Shown here: positions 26,342 to 45,005 of the stretch, piece by piece
Position numbering within the stretch: the stretch's first letter is position 1
Layout of the letters: each line of letters begins with the position of its first letter
Origin: Arthrobacter sp. MN05-02
Lineage (GTDB): Bacteria > Actinomycetota > Actinomycetes > Actinomycetales > Micrococcaceae
Assembly (NCBI GenBank): GCA_004001285.1
Contig: AP018697.1
Location: 1,302,001 to 1,366,000 of the forward strand
Length of the DNA stretch: 64,000 nucleotides
Direction of reading: 5' to 3'
The notes under the pieces: model-generated
Told to the model about the DNA's origin: nothing
Databases searched by the model: none
Seen by the model: only the letters and a program-made list of their open reading frames with translations
Made by a program: the position numbers and the translations under genes

Positions 26342-26783
26342 AGGACAGGATGTTCCGAACGACGCCTGCGAGCGGCCGGGGCGGTCGCTCGCGGTAGCCA
26401 CCGTCGACGAGGCCGGCATCCCGCTCGAACAGGTTCCGCGAGGCCGGGTCGCCGGTCCGTAGCAGCGAGTACGCCACCGCCAGCAGGTAGGCCGGGAGGA
26501 AGGGGAGCCCGAGGCAGGCGGCGTACTGCCGGGTGTGGCGGGCCTCGTGCTCCAGAAGCCGGGCGAAACCCGCAGGAGCGCCGTCGGGCACCGGCCCCCT
26601 GAGCAGCACCACACTGCCCACCGTGAAGGCACGGGCCTTCGGCAGGCGGCGGCGGTAGCCCTCCGCGAGCAGGATCCCGTGAGGCCCCGGTGAGACCCGG
26701 CAACCCGACAGGGCCGCCAGCGCGAGCCCGCACGGCGTCGACAGGTTGATCCAGTTGAGGAACGGTACGAGTCCCGGCGTCAT
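26322..26783 (-). CDS. hypothetical protein with HExxH motif
   Basis: A 153-residue protein. H79-E-A-R-H83 (LLEHEARHTRQYAACLG) is an HExxH zinc-peptidase-like motif, followed by a hydrophobic helix (LPFLPAYLLAVAYSLL) and then N117-LFERDAG, which resembles the NPxExxA third-ligand motif of small metallopeptidase-like proteins. The N-terminus (WINLSTPCGLALAALSGCRV) is weakly hydrophobic. It could be a small zinc protease or a degenerate relative; there is no firm family name. It starts 177 nt before pheS on the opposite strand and ends inside the shared hairpin with pcp. Confidence 0.72.
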   Translation of the reverse strand: MTPGLVPFLNWINLSTPCGLALAALSGCRVSPGPHGILLAEGYRRRLPKARAFTVGSVVLLRGPVPDGAPAGFARLLEHEARHTRQYAACLGLPFLPAYLLAVAYSLLRTGDPASRNLFERDAGLVDGGYRERPPRPLAGVVRNILSSGAGPS

Positions 26784-26847
26784 GCCGTCATCGTACGGCG
26801 CACCGCCCGGCAGCAGGTGTGGTTGTGGTGCCGCCGGGCCGGTCGCC

Positions 26848-26853
26848 TAGACT
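26848..26853 (+). promoter_or_regulatory. probable -10 box of pheST
   Basis: TAGACT, with TTGTGG 19 nt further upstream as a weak -35. It gives a leader of about 100 nt before pheS. I do not see a T-box or a Phe-rich leader peptide. Confidence 0.45.
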
Positions 26854-26959
26854 TGATCCGCCGGTGCGCCCCCGCTGCGAGCCGGCGTTTTCCTGTCCAC
26901 GGCCCGGACTGTCCGCAGACCGCCCGCCGCACACCGAGAGTGCAAGGTAAGCAACCCCC

Positions 26960-28042
26960 ATGTCCGAAACCCCAGAGCACGCCGGGCCAGCCGGCCCGGG
27001 CGCCCCCGTCCCCGACCCGCTGGACGCCGCGGCCGTCGCCGCCGCGGTCGACGCCGCGCTCGCCGACATCGCAGCCGCAGCCGACCTCGACGTGCTCAAG
27101 GGGGTCCGGATCGCACACACCGGCGAGAAGTCGCCGCTGAGCCTCGCGAACCGGGGGATCGGCGCCCTGCCGAAGGAACAGAAGTCCGCGGCCGGCAAGA
27201 ACATCGGCCCCGCGCGCGGCCGGATCAACTCCGCGCTGGCGTCCCGCACGACGGAACTCGAAGCGGAGCGTGATGCCCGGATCCTCGTCGAGGAGGCCGT
27301 GGACGTCACCGCTGCCCCCCGCCGTCGTCGGCCCGGGGCACGCCACCCGCTGTCCACGCTGCAGGAACGCGTCAGCGACGTCTTCGTGGGCATGGGCTGG
27401 GAGATCGCCGAAGGCCCCGAACTGGAGTCGGAGTGGTTCAACTTCGACGCGCTGAACTTCAAGCCGGACCACCCTGCCCGTGAGATGCAGGACACCTTCT
27501 TCGTGGAGCCGCCCGAAGCGCACCTGGTGCTGCGCACGCACACGTCGCCCGTGCAGGTGCGCTCCATGCTCGAGCGCGAGCTGCCCATCTACGTCCTGTG
27601 CCCGGGCAAGGTGTTCCGCACCGACGAACTCGACGCCACCCACACCCCCGTCTTCCACCAGTTCGAGGGACTCGCGATCGACAAGGGCCTGACCATGGCC
27701 GATCTCGTGGGCACGCTCGAGCACTTCACGCGGCAGCTCTTCGGCGACGAGGCGAAGGTACGCCTGCGCCCCAACTACTTCCCCTTCACCGAACCCAGCG
27801 CCGAGCTCGACATCTGGCACCCCGGCGCCAAGGGCGGACCGCGCTGGATCGAATGGGGCGGCTGCGGCATGGTTCATCCGAACGTGCTCCGCGCCACCGG
27901 GATCGACCCGGACGTGTACTCCGGGTTCGCCTTCGGCATGGGGATCGAACGGGCCCTCATGTTCCGCAACGAGGTCAGCGACATGCGGGACATGATCGAG
28001 GGCGATGTACGTTTCAGCGAACACTTCGGGATGGAGATCTAG
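26960..28042 (+). CDS. pheS: phenylalanine-tRNA ligase alpha subunit
   Basis: The catalytic subunit of the alpha2-beta2 enzyme that charges tRNA-Phe. It has 360 residues: an N-terminal tRNA-binding coiled-coil region, then the class II core with motif 2 region [61 protein letters not shown] and motif 3 [26 protein letters not shown] 26960 lies 1 nt upstream of the frame's conserved region start with AAGGTAAG before it. pheT begins immediately after the stop. Confidence 0.97.
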   Translation: MSETPEHAGPAGPGAPVPDPLDAAAVAAAVDAALADIAAAADLDVLKGVRIAHTGEKSPLSLANRGIGALPKEQKSAAGKNIGPARGRINSALASRTTELEAERDARILVEEAVDVTAAPRRRRPGARHPLSTLQERVSDVFVGMGWEIAEGPELESEWFNFDALNFKPDHPAREMQDTFFVEPPEAHLVLRTHTSPVQVRSMLERELPIYVLCPGKVFRTDELDATHTPVFHQFEGLAIDKGLTMADLVGTLEHFTRQLFGDEAKVRLRPNYFPFTEPSAELDIWHPGAKGGPRWIEWGGCGMVHPNVLRATGIDPDVYSGFAFGMGIERALMFRNEVSDMRDMIEGDVRFSEHFGMEI

Positions 28043-30586
28043 GTGAGAATCCCACTGTCCTGGCTGCGCGAGTACGCAGCCGTGCCCGCGGACGCCACCG
28101 CGGAAGACGTGATGGCCGAGCTCGTGAAGGTCGGCCTCGAGGAAGAGGACGTCCATCGTCCCACCGACGAGCTGAGCGGCCCGATCGTGGTCGGCCAGGT
28201 GCTCAGCCTCGTCAAGGAACCGCAGTCCAACGGCAAGACCATCAACTGGTGCTCCGTCCGCGTGGTGCCCGAGGGCGCCGAGCAGACGCTGACGGGCGAC
28301 GGTATCGACCCCTCGGGCGTGCAGGGCATCGTGTGCGGGGCCCACAACTTCGTCGAGGGCGACAAGGTGGTCGTGACCCTGCCCGGAGCGGTACTTCCCG
28401 GCGACTTCCGCATCAGTCCCCGCAAGACCTACGGACACGTGTCCGCCGGCATGATCGCGTCGGTGCGCGAACTCGGCATCGGCGAGGACCACGACGGCAT
28501 CCTGGTGCTCTCCACCCTGGGGCTCGACCCCGAGGTGGGCACGGACGCCATGGAACTCCTCGGCCTGTACGACGAGGCCGCGGAGATCAACGTGACACCC
28601 GACCGTGGCTACTGCTTCTCCATCCGCGGTGTCGCACGCGAGTACGCGCACGCCACCGGGACGGAGTTCACGGATCCGGCAGCCGCCGTCGTCGTGCCCA
28701 CCCCGGCGGGCCCCGGCTACCCGGTGCGCCTCGAGGACTCGGCCCCCATCTACGGCAGGCCGGGCTGCGACCGCTTCGTCGCCCGGACCGTGCGCGGTGT
28801 CGACCCGTCGCGTCCCACCCCGCCGTGGCTGTCCGCGCGCCTCCGCCTCGCCGGGATCCGCTCCATCTCCCTCGTGGTCGACATCTCGAACTACGTGATG
28901 CTCGAACTCGGCCAGCCGCTGCACTTCTACGACCTCGACAAGCTCTCGGGCGACATCGTGGTGCGCCGTGCCGCCGCCGGGGAGAAGCTGCGGACCCTCG
29001 ACGACCGCGAGCGCACGCTCGACGCCGAGGACCTGCTCATCACGGACGCATCGGGGCCCATCGGCATCGCCGGCGTCATGGGCGGGGCCGCCACCGAGGT
29101 CTCGGACGGGACGCGGAACGTCCTGGTCGAGTCCGCCCACTTCGAGGAAGTAGGCATCGGCCGCTCCCGCCGTCGCCACCGGCTGCCCTCGGAGGCCTCC
29201 AAGCGCTTCGAGCGCGGCGTGGACTGGAACGTGGCGGACGTCGCCGCCCAGCGCGCCGTCGACCTCCTCCTCGAGCTCGCCGGCGGCACGGTCGACGAGA
29301 CCGCGACCGATGCCGGCCAGGCCCCGGAGCCGCGCGTCGTCGAGCTGGCGGCCGACTTCCCGGCCCGCCTGATCGGACGGACGTTCACGGACGAGCAGAT
29401 CCGGGGGAAGCTCACCGACCTCGGCGCGGCCGTGGCGGACGCAGACGGCGGATACCGGGTCACGGTGCCGAGCTGGCGCACGGACCTCGAGACCCGCGAG
29501 GACCTCACCGAGGAGATCATCCGGCTCGTCGGCTACGACACGATCCCGTCGACCTTCCCCGTCGCGCCTCCGGGACGCGGCCTGACCCGCCTGCAGCAGC
29601 AGCGCCGCCGGCTCCTGAACGCACTCGCCGCGGCGGGACTCACGGAGGTGCTGTCCTACCCGTTCGTCAGCGGACACGCCAACGCCGTCTTCGGGACGCC
29701 GGACGAGGGCGCCGCCGTCGCCTCGGTGAAGCTCGCGAACCCGCTCAGCGCGGAACTCGGGTACCTGCGCCGGTCGATCCTCCCCGGCCTGGTGGAGCTC
29801 GCGAAGCGCAACTCCTCGCGCGGCTTCCGCGACCTGGCCCTGTTCGAGACGGGCGCCGTCTTCCTGCCGGGGGACGTGCTGGGCACGGAGTCCATCCCGC
29901 CGCTCGGGGCCCGGCCCGACGACGAGGTCCTGGATACCCTGTACGCCGGCATCCCGGATCAGCCGCAGACCATCGCCGCGCTGTTCACGGGCCATGAGAC
30001 GGCCCCGTCGGCCGGCGTCGCCCCACGCGCATGGGACTGGGCCGACGCGGTGGACGTCGTCCGGCTGATGGCACAGGTCACCGGGGTCGACGTCGTGGTG
30101 CGGCAGGGAAGCCACCAGGCCTTCCACCCCGGCCGCACCGCGGAGTTCTCGCTGCGCAGCGGTGAGGTGCTGGGCTACGCGGGCGAGCTCCATCCGAAGC
30201 TGATCGCCGCGCAGGACCTGCCGGCACGCACGGTGGCCCTCGAGATCGACGCGGACCTCCTGTTCGACGCGGCCGCCGACGTGATCGTCGCCCGGCCGCT
30301 GTCCACCTATCCGCCGGCCACGCAGGACGTGGCGCTGGTCGTGGAGTCCGGCGTGGTGGCGGGGGATGTGCTCGAGACGCTCCGCGAGGGCGCAGGGGAG
30401 CTCCTCGAGGACGTCGGCCTGTTCGACGTGTACACGGGACAGGGCATCGGCGAGGGGCGGAAGTCGCTGGCCTTCGCCCTGCGCTTCCGCGCCCCGGACC
30501 GCACCCTGACCGCGGACGAGGCGAGCGCGGCACGCGATGCCGCGGTCGCCCTGGCCGCCGAACGGTTCGGCGCCGTCCAGCGCTGA
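28043..30586 (+). CDS. pheT: phenylalanine-tRNA ligase beta subunit
   Basis: An 847-residue PheT that starts at a GTG directly after the pheS stop. Domains in order are the N-terminal region with MRIPLSWLREYA, an EMAP-like tRNA-binding domain (VVGQVLSLVKEPQSNGKTINWCSVRV), the B3/4 editing domain (about 210-390, including YDLDKLSGDIVVR and GIAGVMGG), the B5 domain (RTFTDEQIRGKLTDLG), the core, and the C-terminal FDX-ACB anticodon-binding domain (PLSTYPPATQDVALVVESG ... FRAPDRTLTADEA). The beta subunit hydrolyses mischarged Tyr-tRNA-Phe. A clear terminator follows. Confidence 0.97.
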   Translation: MRIPLSWLREYAAVPADATAEDVMAELVKVGLEEEDVHRPTDELSGPIVVGQVLSLVKEPQSNGKTINWCSVRVVPEGAEQTLTGDGIDPSGVQGIVCGAHNFVEGDKVVVTLPGAVLPGDFRISPRKTYGHVSAGMIASVRELGIGEDHDGILVLSTLGLDPEVGTDAMELLGLYDEAAEINVTPDRGYCFSIRGVAREYAHATGTEFTDPAAAVVVPTPAGPGYPVRLEDSAPIYGRPGCDRFVARTVRGVDPSRPTPPWLSARLRLAGIRSISLVVDISNYVMLELGQPLHFYDLDKLSGDIVVRRAAAGEKLRTLDDRERTLDAEDLLITDASGPIGIAGVMGGAATEVSDGTRNVLVESAHFEEVGIGRSRRRHRLPSEASKRFERGVDWNVADVAAQRAVDLLLELAGGTVDETATDAGQAPEPRVVELAADFPARLIGRTFTDEQIRGKLTDLGAAVADADGGYRVTVPSWRTDLETREDLTEEIIRLVGYDTIPSTFPVAPPGRGLTRLQQQRRRLLNALAAAGLTEVLSYPFVSGHANAVFGTPDEGAAVASVKLANPLSAELGYLRRSILPGLVELAKRNSSRGFRDLALFETGAVFLPGDVLGTESIPPLGARPDDEVLDTLYAGIPDQPQTIAALFTGHETAPSAGVAPRAWDWADAVDVVRLMAQVTGVDVVVRQGSHQAFHPGRTAEFSLRSGEVLGYAGELHPKLIAAQDLPARTVALEIDADLLFDAAADVIVARPLSTYPPATQDVALVVESGVVAGDVLETLREGAGELLEDVGLFDVYTGQGIGEGRKSLAFALRFRAPDRTLTADEASAARDAAVALAAERFGAVQR

Positions 30587-30634
30587 CCGCAGCGGGTGAA
30601 GACCCAGCCGGAAAAAGACCCAGCCGGCCAAGAC

Positions 30635-30664
30635 CGAAGGCCCGTCCGAATGGACGGGCCTTCG
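30635..30664. terminator. hairpin terminator after pheT
   Basis: CGAAGGCCCGTCC-GAAT-GGACGGGCCTTCG, a 13-bp perfect stem between the convergent pheT and quinone reductase genes. Confidence 0.85.
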
Positions 30665-30696
30665 CTCGTCAAGGCAGCTCGGGGGAGCCGGGCAGG

Positions 30697-33965
<3,269 letters not shown>

Positions 33966-33976
33966 CGGGAGACGCC

Positions 33977-34989
33977 ATGACCGGCACGACGACAGGCACG
34001 ACACCCGGCACGACGCCGTCCGCGTCGACGCTGCGGGCCCAGGACAAGGCCGCCACCCTGATGGAGGCCCTGCCCTGGATCCAGCGCTTCGCCGGCACCA
34101 CGATGGTCATCAAGTACGGCGGCAACGCCATGGTCGACGACGAGATGCGCCGTGCCTTCGCCGAGGACATCGTGTTCCTGCACCACGTCGGCATCCGTCC
34201 CGTCGTGGTGCACGGCGGCGGCCCGCAGATCAACGCGATGCTCGGACGGCTGGGCATCGAGTCCGAGTTCAAGGGCGGCCTGCGCGTCACGACCCCCGAG
34301 GCCATGGACGTGGTCCGGATGGTCCTCACCGGCCAGGTGGGCCGTGAGCTCGTGGGCCTGATCAACTCCCACGGCCCCTACGCCGTCGGGCTCTCCGGCG
34401 AGGACGGCGGGCTCCTCCGCGCCGTCCGCACGGGCACGGTCGTCGACGGCGAGCAGGTGGACCTGGGCCTCGTCGGCGAGGTGACCGCCGTCCACCCCGG
34501 TGCCATCCTGGACATCCTGCAGGCCGGCCGCATCCCCGTGATCTCCACGGTCGCCCCCGAGTACGACGCCGACGGCGACGCCACGCAGCAGGTCCTGAAC
34601 GTCAACGCCGACTCCGCAGCCGCCGCCCTGGCCGCCGCGCTCGGGGCGTCGAAGCTCGTCATCCTCACCGACGTCGAGGGCCTGTACGCCGCATGGCCGG
34701 ACCGCTCGTCGCTCATCTCCTCCCTCTCCGCGGCGCAGCTCCGCGAACTCCTGCCGAGCCTGCAGTCCGGCATGATCCCCAAGATGGCGGCCTGCCTCCA
34801 GGCCGTCGAGGCCGGTGTGGAACGGGCCCACATCGTGGACGGACGCCTGGCCCACTCCATGCTGCTGGAGACGTTCACCACCGCCGGCATCGGCACGCAG
34901 GTCGTGCCCGACGGCGCGCCCGCGGATCCCACGTCCACGGGTGCCGCAGCCACCGGTCCAGCACCCACCGATCCCGCAGGAGCACAGGC

Positions 34990-34993
<4 letters not shown>
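33977..34993 (+). CDS. argB: acetylglutamate kinase ArgB
   Basis: ArgB phosphorylates N-acetylglutamate, the controlled second step of the pathway. The 338 residues include the kinase core with [23 protein letters not shown], the [14 protein letters not shown] loop, LTDVEGLY and [14 protein letters not shown]. The N-terminal helix region ([20 protein letters not shown]) matches arginine-sensitive ArgB enzymes, which suggests feedback inhibition. The final ~30 residues are a Pro/Ala/Thr-rich extension of no known role. The stop overlaps the argD ATG. Confidence 0.96.
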
Positions 34994-40597
<5,604 letters not shown>

Positions 40598-40613
40598 CCG
40601 CGCTCCGGACGGT

Positions 40614-40634
40614 GCGGCTCCTCGACGGAGCCGC
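40614..40634 (+). terminator. hairpin after argH
   Basis: GCGGCTCC-TCGAC-GGAGCCGC, an 8-bp perfect stem 16 nt past the argH stop. No U tract follows. Confidence 0.6.
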
Positions 40635-40730
40635 GCCGCCCGGCGGTGTCCGGATCGCCGCTGCGCCGGCCGGTGCCATCTGCCGTTACGCCGGCAGGTG
40701 CCGTCGCCGCTACGCCTGCCGCGAAGGGCT

Positions 40731-40759
40731 TTGACACCCGGCAGTGCCCGGCGCACTGT
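40731..40759 (+). promoter_or_regulatory. promoter of leaderless ABC transporter gene
   Basis: TTGACA at 40731-40736, a 17-nt spacer and CACTGT at 40754-40759, then 6 nt to ATG 40766. Confidence 0.55.
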
Positions 40760-40765
40760 GTGAGG

Positions 40766-42694
40766 ATGCAGCCCACCGCACCGCGTGCCACCCTGCGGGA
40801 GTTCTTCCCCTACCTGAGGGGACATGTGCGCGTGCTCCTCCTCGTCGCCGTCGTCTCCCTCGTCTCCACCGGCCTGTCGATCGCGCAGCCGCTGATGGTC
40901 CAGCAGCTCGTCAACGCGGTGTCCGAGAGCCGCCCGGCCACCGTGTTCGTCTGGTTCCTGGTCGCCATCACGCTGGGTGGCGCCGTGTTCGGGGCCGCGC
41001 AGTCCTACCTCCTGCAGCGGACGGCGGAGTCGGTGGTGCTCGGCGTGCGGCGGTCCCCTGGTCGGGCAGCTCCTGGCGCTGCCCATCCGGGAGTTCGACA
41101 GGAGGCGCGTCGGCGACCTCATGTCCCGGGTGGGATCCGACACCACCCTGATGCGCAGCGTCATCACCTCCGGTCTCTTCGAGATCGTGTCGTCGGTCCT
41201 GATGTTCTGCGCCGCCGTCGTCCTGATGGTGCTGATCGATCCGCTGCTGTTCGGGATCACGCTGTCCGCCGTCCTCCTCGGCGCGGGCGGGGTCCTGGTC
41301 CTCGGCCGCCTCATCCGCCGGCGGAGCCGGGACGTGCAGGATGCCGTGGGCTCGATGACGGCGGCGGTGGAACGTGGGCTCTCTCGGGAATCCGGACTAT
41401 CAAGGCCGCCGTCGCCGAGGATCGCGAGGCCGCCGTGATCGACGTCGAGGCGTCGCGGGCCTACCGCGCCGGCATCGCCATGGCCCGTCTGCAGGCCGCC
41501 GTCCAGCCCATCATGTCCATCTGCATCCAGGGCGCCTTCATCGTTGTCCTCGCCGTCGGCGGGATCCGCGTGGCTGCAGGAGAGCTGCGCCTCGGCGACC
41601 TGATCGCCTTCATCCTCTACCTGTTCCTCCTCGTGATGCCGATCGGATCGGCGATGAGCGCCTTCGTCCAGATCCAGTCGGGCCTCGCCGCCCTGGACCG
41701 CATCCAGGAGATCGCCCGGCTCGCCCCGGAACGGACGGACGAGGACCGCCCCTCCCCGGCGACGCGCGAAGCATCGAACCGGGAGGCAGCTCCGGGAACG
41801 GCGGCGCTCCGGGACACGTCGACCGGACCTTCTCGAGCGACCCGGGCAATCGTTCCACCCGCAGGGTCGATCGAGCTCCGCGACGTCACCTTCCGGTACG
41901 CGCCGGACGCGGAGGACGGCGGCGCGACGGCGGCCCGCTCCCCGGACGGGACCGCCGCGCCGGTCCCGCAGGACCGGCCGGACCCAGCGGAGCCTCCGGG
42001 CGACGGCCGGCCCGTGCTCGACGGCGTCAGTTTCACCGTGCCCGCCGGGAGCAGGACGGCGCTCGTCGGCCCCTCCGGCGCCGGGAAGTCCACGGTGCTG
42101 GCGCTGCTGGAGAGGTTCTACGAGCCGACGGACGGCAGCATCACCTATGACGGCACGGCGCTGTCGGAGATACCGCGCTCCGAGCTCCGCTCACGGATCG
42201 GCCTCGTCGAGCAGGAGGCACCGGTCCTCAGCGGGACTCTGGCCGACAATCTCCGGCTCGCCGCCCCGGACGCCACGGACGTCCAGCTCCGCCGCGTCCT
42301 GTCCGCCGTCGGCCTCGATGCGCTCGGGGACCGCACCGCTGACGGGCTGGACCTCGACCTGGGGGAGGACGGCATCCGGCTCTCCGGCGGGCAACGGCAG
42401 CGCCTCGCCTGGGCGCGCGTGATCCTCGCCGACCGTCCGGTCCTGCTGATGGACGAGCCGACGTCCGCCGTCGATTCGCGGACGGAGCAGTTGCTCCAGC
42501 AGACACTGGGGGAGGCATCGCGTGACCGCACCGTCGTCGTCGTCGCGCACCGCCTGTCGACCGTGGCGGACTTCGACCAGATCGTCGTGCTGGACCAGGG
42601 CCGGGTCACCGCCGTCGGGACCCATGAGGAACTGCTGGAGGAGAGCGATCTCTACCGCGACATGGCGTCCCGCCAGCGCCTGGTGTCGGCCTGA
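40766..42694 (+). pseudogene. ABC transporter, fused permease and ATPase, two apparent frameshifts (probably sequencing errors)
   Basis: An exporter half-transporter. It starts MQPTAPRATLREFFPYLRGH and has six hydrophobic helices in the N-terminal half. The nucleotide-binding domain has Walker A LVGPSGAGKST, signature LSGGQRQRL, Walker B VLLMDEPTSAVD and the H-loop VVVAHRLSTV. The reading shifts at a 4-C run (41055-41058; one C removed restores RRSLVGQLLALPIREFD). It returns to the first frame near 41376-41386 (GTGGGCTCTCTCGG), where either a 2-nt CT insertion or a 1-nt deletion is needed. Corrected length is about 641 residues. A ~90-residue low-complexity linker precedes the ATPase core. 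Homodimer formation and a hydrophobic substrate or drug are inferred from family. Confidence 0.88.
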
Positions 42695-42743
42695 CCGGTC
42701 CGGTCGATGCCCGCGCCATGCCCGGTGCTGTCGCCGGGTGCGC

Positions 42744-43289
42744 TCAGACGGCGGTTCGGCGCCCGGCCTCGCGGTCGAGCAGTCGCTGCTTCACCGGCAG
42801 TCCCCAGCGGAAGCCGCCGAGGGTGCCGTCCGTCCGGATGATCCTGTGGCACGGCACGAAGAGGGCGGCGGCATTCTTCGCGCAGGCGCCCGCCGCGGCA
42901 CGGATGGCGGTGGGATTTCCTGCCCGTTCGGCGTACTGCAGGTAGGTGACGGGCGCCCCCGGCTGCACCGTGCGCAGGATCTCCCACGCGTGTGCCCGGA
43001 ACGGTCCCGAGACCTGCCGCACGCGCACCGCGGTGATCGCGTCGAAATCGCCGTCGTAGTACCGGGACACGGCATCGAGGATGGGCTGCACGGCGGACGC
43101 CGACGGATCGAAACTCGCGGCCCTGATGCTCGGATGGATCTGCCCGGTCAGGTCGGAGGCCAGTTCCGTCCACCCGGAGGAGAGGACGGAGCCCTCCGCC
43201 TCGATGACGGTGAAGGGGCCGTCGGGGGTCTCGACGGTGGTGGTGGTCGCTCCGCGGAGGAGTGGAGGTGAGGCGAGCGTGGTGGTCAT
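42744..43289 (-). CDS. ogt: methylated-DNA-[protein]-cysteine S-methyltransferase
   Basis: A 181-residue suicide repair protein that moves the methyl group from O6-methylguanine (and O4-methylthymine) to its own cysteine. The active site is P146-C147-H148-R149-I150 in LFVPCHRIIRTDGTLGGFRWG. The DNA-binding HTH segment is VTYLQYAERAGNPTAIRAAAGACAKN. It starts inside the end of the Ada-AlkA gene (4-nt overlap), so the two repair proteins are translated together. It is convergent with the ABC transporter gene. Confidence 0.95.
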   Translation of the reverse strand: MTTTLASPPLLRGATTTTVETPDGPFTVIEAEGSVLSSGWTELASDLTGQIHPSIRAASFDPSASAVQPILDAVSRYYDGDFDAITAVRVRQVSGPFRAHAWEILRTVQPGAPVTYLQYAERAGNPTAIRAAAGACAKNAAALFVPCHRIIRTDGTLGGFRWGLPVKQRLLDREAGRRTAV

Positions 43290-44913
43290 GGCCGTGTGTC
43301 CGTTCGATCGATGGGAACAGGGTAGGTGGTCGCCGGGACGGCGGGAGCCGATGGCCCGACGACGGCGGTGCGGCCCGGTACCCCGGCGGTACGCCAGAGG
43401 TGCAGCGTCGCGTACGAGCGCCAGGGCCGCACCTCCGCCAGGGCCTCGCCCAGGGCGGGAGGGGACGGGGGATCATCCGCGTCGGAAGGGCGTCGCGCCT
43501 CCGCAGGCGCCGCACGGTGATCGGTCCGTCCGACGAGCCGCGCCCAGCCGCTGCGGACCGCGGCATCGGACGGCAGGCAGATGTCCGGGTGGCCGAGGAC
43601 GCGCATCGCGACGTAGTCCGCCGTCCACGGCCCGACGCCGTCGAAACGCAGGAGGTCGGCGCGCAGGGCATCGGGATCGGAGCCCACGCCGAGTTCCAGG
43701 GTGCCCGACGCCAACGCCCGCGCCACGGCCCGCAGGGCATCACTGCACGGCGGCGCGGCCCACGGAGAAGCGGTTCGGGCATGTCCGCGAGGTCGTGGGC
43801 GGTCGGGAACACCCTGTCCAGACCCGTACCCGGGGCCTCGACCACCGGGCCGGCGGAGGCGAGGCGGCCGAGTGCCCTCGTCGCCGCGACCACGGTGACC
43901 TGCCGGCCGACGATCGCACGGACCAGCGTCTCCCCGGCATCGAGCGATCCGGGAAGGCGCATGCCGGGCGTGGCAGCGACCAGGGCGGCGAGGTACCGGC
44001 TGCGGGCGAGCGCAGCATCGATCGCCACCGGATCGGCGTCGAGGTCGAACAGGCGACGGATGCGGCCGAGGAGCGCCGGCAGGTCCCGCAGTCCCGCGAC
44101 GGACACCGTCACCGGCAGCACCGCCTGTCCCTCACCGCGCGCCTCGACGGCACCCGCCCTGAACCAGGCCGGTCCGGCGGGCAGGCGGAGCAGCCGCTCG
44201 TAGGTCCGGTCCGTGCCTCGCTCCACGCCGTCGATCGCACGCGCGGCAAGGAAACGGAAGATCCCGTTGTCGTACGGCAACCGCACGGGGAGGGACAACG
44301 ACAGCCGGAGGGGTCCGCCGGCCTCGACGGCGCCGCCGTCCGCACCGACGGACGGCTGCCGGGATGCCTCCCGCACCTGACGCGGGGTGAGATCGAAGAC
44401 CTGCTGCACCGTGTCGTTGAACTGCCGGATGCTGCCGAACCCGGCGGCGAAGGCGACGTCCGCGAAGCGCAGCGGCGAACCCGTGAGCAGGGCACGCGCC
44501 GTCTGGGCGCGATGCGCCCGGGCCAGGGCGAGGGCGCCGGCACCGAGTTCGTCCTTCAGGATGCGGTTGAGGTGCCGGGGGGAGTACCCGATGCGGGCAG
44601 CGAGGCCGGGAACGCCCGTCCGATCCACCTCGCCGTCGGCGATGAGACGCATCGCCCTCGCCGCTGCGTCGCTGCGGAGGTTCCATTCCGGATCACCCGG
44701 AACCGCCTCGGGAAGGCACCGCTTGCAGGCGCGGTACCCGGCGTCATGGGCGGCGGCGGACGTGCGGTAGAAGGTGACGTTGGACGGCATGGGGGTCCGC
44801 GCAGGGCATGAGGGGCGGCAGTAGATACCCGTGCTCGAGACAGCGGTCACGAACTGCCCGTCGAAGCGCACATCCCGCGCATCGATCGCCCGGTACTGCT
44901 GCCAGAAGTCCAT
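43286..44913 (-). pseudogene. Ada-type regulator fused to AlkA 3-methyladenine glycosylase, one apparent frameshift (probably a sequencing error)
   Basis: From ATG 44913 the protein has an Ada N-terminal domain with zinc/methyl-acceptor cysteines C32, C36, C63 and C66, the same spacing as in E. coli Ada. An AraC-type HTH region follows (RIGYSPRHLNRILKDELG ... FAAGFGSIRQFNDTV), then an AlkA N-domain (LSLSLPVRLPYDNGIFRFLAARAI) and the HhH-GPD glycosylase (ETLVRAIVGRQVTVVAATRALG ... RFDGVGPWTADYVAMRVLGHPD). Frame breaks after PRRRAV at 43740/43741. Adding one base gives PRRRAVDALRAVARALASG and 542 residues. It combines methyl sensing, transcription control and removal of 3-methyladenine in one chain. 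Confidence 0.9.
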
Positions 44914-44993
44914 GCCGCCATCCTGCCACCCGCCCCAGGCTCGGACTAGCGGGATTCGGACATCGCCGCGAGCCCCCTCCGGCGGTGATTTGC

Positions 44994-44999
44994 TACCGT
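44994..44999 (+). promoter_or_regulatory. -10 box of leaderless Aag gene
   Basis: TACCGT is followed by 6 nt and GTG 45006. It lies in the 92-nt gap to the divergent Ada-AlkA gene. Confidence 0.45.
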
Positions 45000-45005
45000 C
45001 GACGC

